Below, in pieces: positions 63,648-64,000 of a stretch of 64,000 nt of DNA. Positions within the stretch are counted from its first letter, which is position 1, and each line of letters starts with the position of its first letter. The notes beneath the pieces were generated by a model. It saw nothing but the letters and a program-made list of their open reading frames with translations, ran no database searches and was not told the DNA's origin. The stretch lies in NCBI RefSeq assembly GCF_000282375.1, contig NZ_AKJK01000055.1, forward strand, positions 1 to 64,000. Reading direction: 5' to 3'. Source of the DNA: Pseudomonas sp. GM50 (GTDB lineage: Bacteria > Pseudomonadota > Gammaproteobacteria > Pseudomonadales > Pseudomonadaceae). A program made the position numbers and the translations under genes.

Positions 63648-64000
63648 CTACACAGGCTTACGCCAGACACTCGCCAACCAAGGCTGCTGTTCCCGCGGCA
63701 GCCCCGCCGGCCGGTAATAATGCTCAAGCTCCACAAACCCCGCCTCGGTCAGCATTTCCTGCCACACCTGAAGATCGTAATAAGCCCCATAACGCGGCCC
63801 GTTCCAGCCTTCCTGATTCTCGCCACGAGGATTGGAACTGAACAACACACCACCCGGTTTCAACGCCCCGCGCAGTTCCTTCAGCACCCGAGGCAACTCC
63901 TGACTCGGAATGTGAAACAGCACCGCATTGGCGAATATCCCGTCGAAGCGTTCGGCCGGCAGGTCGAGCTTCAGAAAGTCTTGCTGCCAGACTTCGCAAC
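63648..64000 (-). CDS. Class I SAM-dependent methyltransferase (start outside the window)
   Basis: Only the C-terminal ~117 residues are visible. The Rossmann-fold tail is recognisable: RFDGIFANAVLFHIPSQELPRVLKELRGALKPGGVLFSSNPRGE, followed by the terminal strand WQEMLTEAGFVELEHYYRP. The SAM-binding glycine motif would be upstream, outside the window. The frame is open to the last base. The substrate is unknown. Confidence 0.82.
   Translation of the reverse strand, partial: CEVWQQDFLKLDLPAERFDGIFANAVLFHIPSQELPRVLKELRGALKPGGVLFSSNPRGENQEGWNGPRYGAYYDLQVWQEMLTEAGFVELEHYYRPAGLPREQQPWLASVWRKPV

Overview
This is a 64 kb stretch of chromosome from a gamma-proteobacterium, almost certainly a Pseudomonas of the P. 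fluorescens group. The evidence is the GC-rich codon use, the dense families of Pseudomonas-type REP palindromes between genes, and gene blocks and orders known from Pseudomonas (gabD-gabT; desA / GGDEF-EAL / oscA / sbp-cysTWA; a triABC-type pump with two adaptors). Most of it is ordinary core or flexible chromosome. No phage, insertion sequence, integron or CRISPR array was seen.

Layout. 1-6.3 kb: the 3' end of a giant Ig-repeat adhesin, then a TolC-like lipoprotein, a stand-alone APS kinase, a 2-oxoglutarate Asp/Asn hydroxylase with a Nif11-like tail, and a sulfotransferase. The last four genes overlap one another. This is the most interesting locus here, because it reads as a secretion plus hydroxylation/sulfation module for the adhesin. 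6.4-9.2 kb: slipin/NfeD pair, YbaK deacylase, DUF2789 and a solitary antitoxin. 9.2-14.3 kb: MarR regulator with a SlyA-like operator, followed by a coupled FUSC/DUF1656/HlyD/NodT efflux operon. 14.4-16.9 kb: a two-TM hypothetical and a DUF945 protein. 17.2-23.6 kb: complete pgaABCD exopolysaccharide operon. 23.8-29.3 kb: Rieske-FAD reductase, a PEBP protein, a vWA lipoprotein/ECF sigma/putative anti-sigma operon and a small acidic protein. 29.5-31.7 kb: divergent MFS/LysR pair. 31.9 kb: tRNA-Arg(CCG). 32.3-35.2 kb: gabD and gabT. 35.3-41.3 kb: HDOD regulator, a PAS-GGDEF cyclase, desA desaturase and a PAS-GGDEF-EAL protein. 41.5-45.8 kb: oscA and the sulfate importer. 45.8-49.9 kb: Mpo1-like protein, Crp-type regulator, lone receiver, AraC regulator and a second desaturase. 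50.4-56.7 kb: a second sulfur-type block (hydrolase, unusual sigma-54 AAA+ protein, MetQ-like protein, a 31-codon ORF and a complete polar amino-acid-type ABC importer). 56.9-58.0 kb: AAA ATPase. 58.3-63.5 kb: triABC-type RND pump. 63.6 kb to the end: the 3' part of a methyltransferase.

Themes. Surface attachment and biofilm functions (adhesin, PNAG, c-di-GMP enzymes) sit alongside sulfur acquisition (oscA, sbp-cysTWA, MetQ, ABC importer). The first locus joins the two themes at the level of inference: APS kinase makes PAPS, which a sulfotransferase would use on a secreted adhesin.
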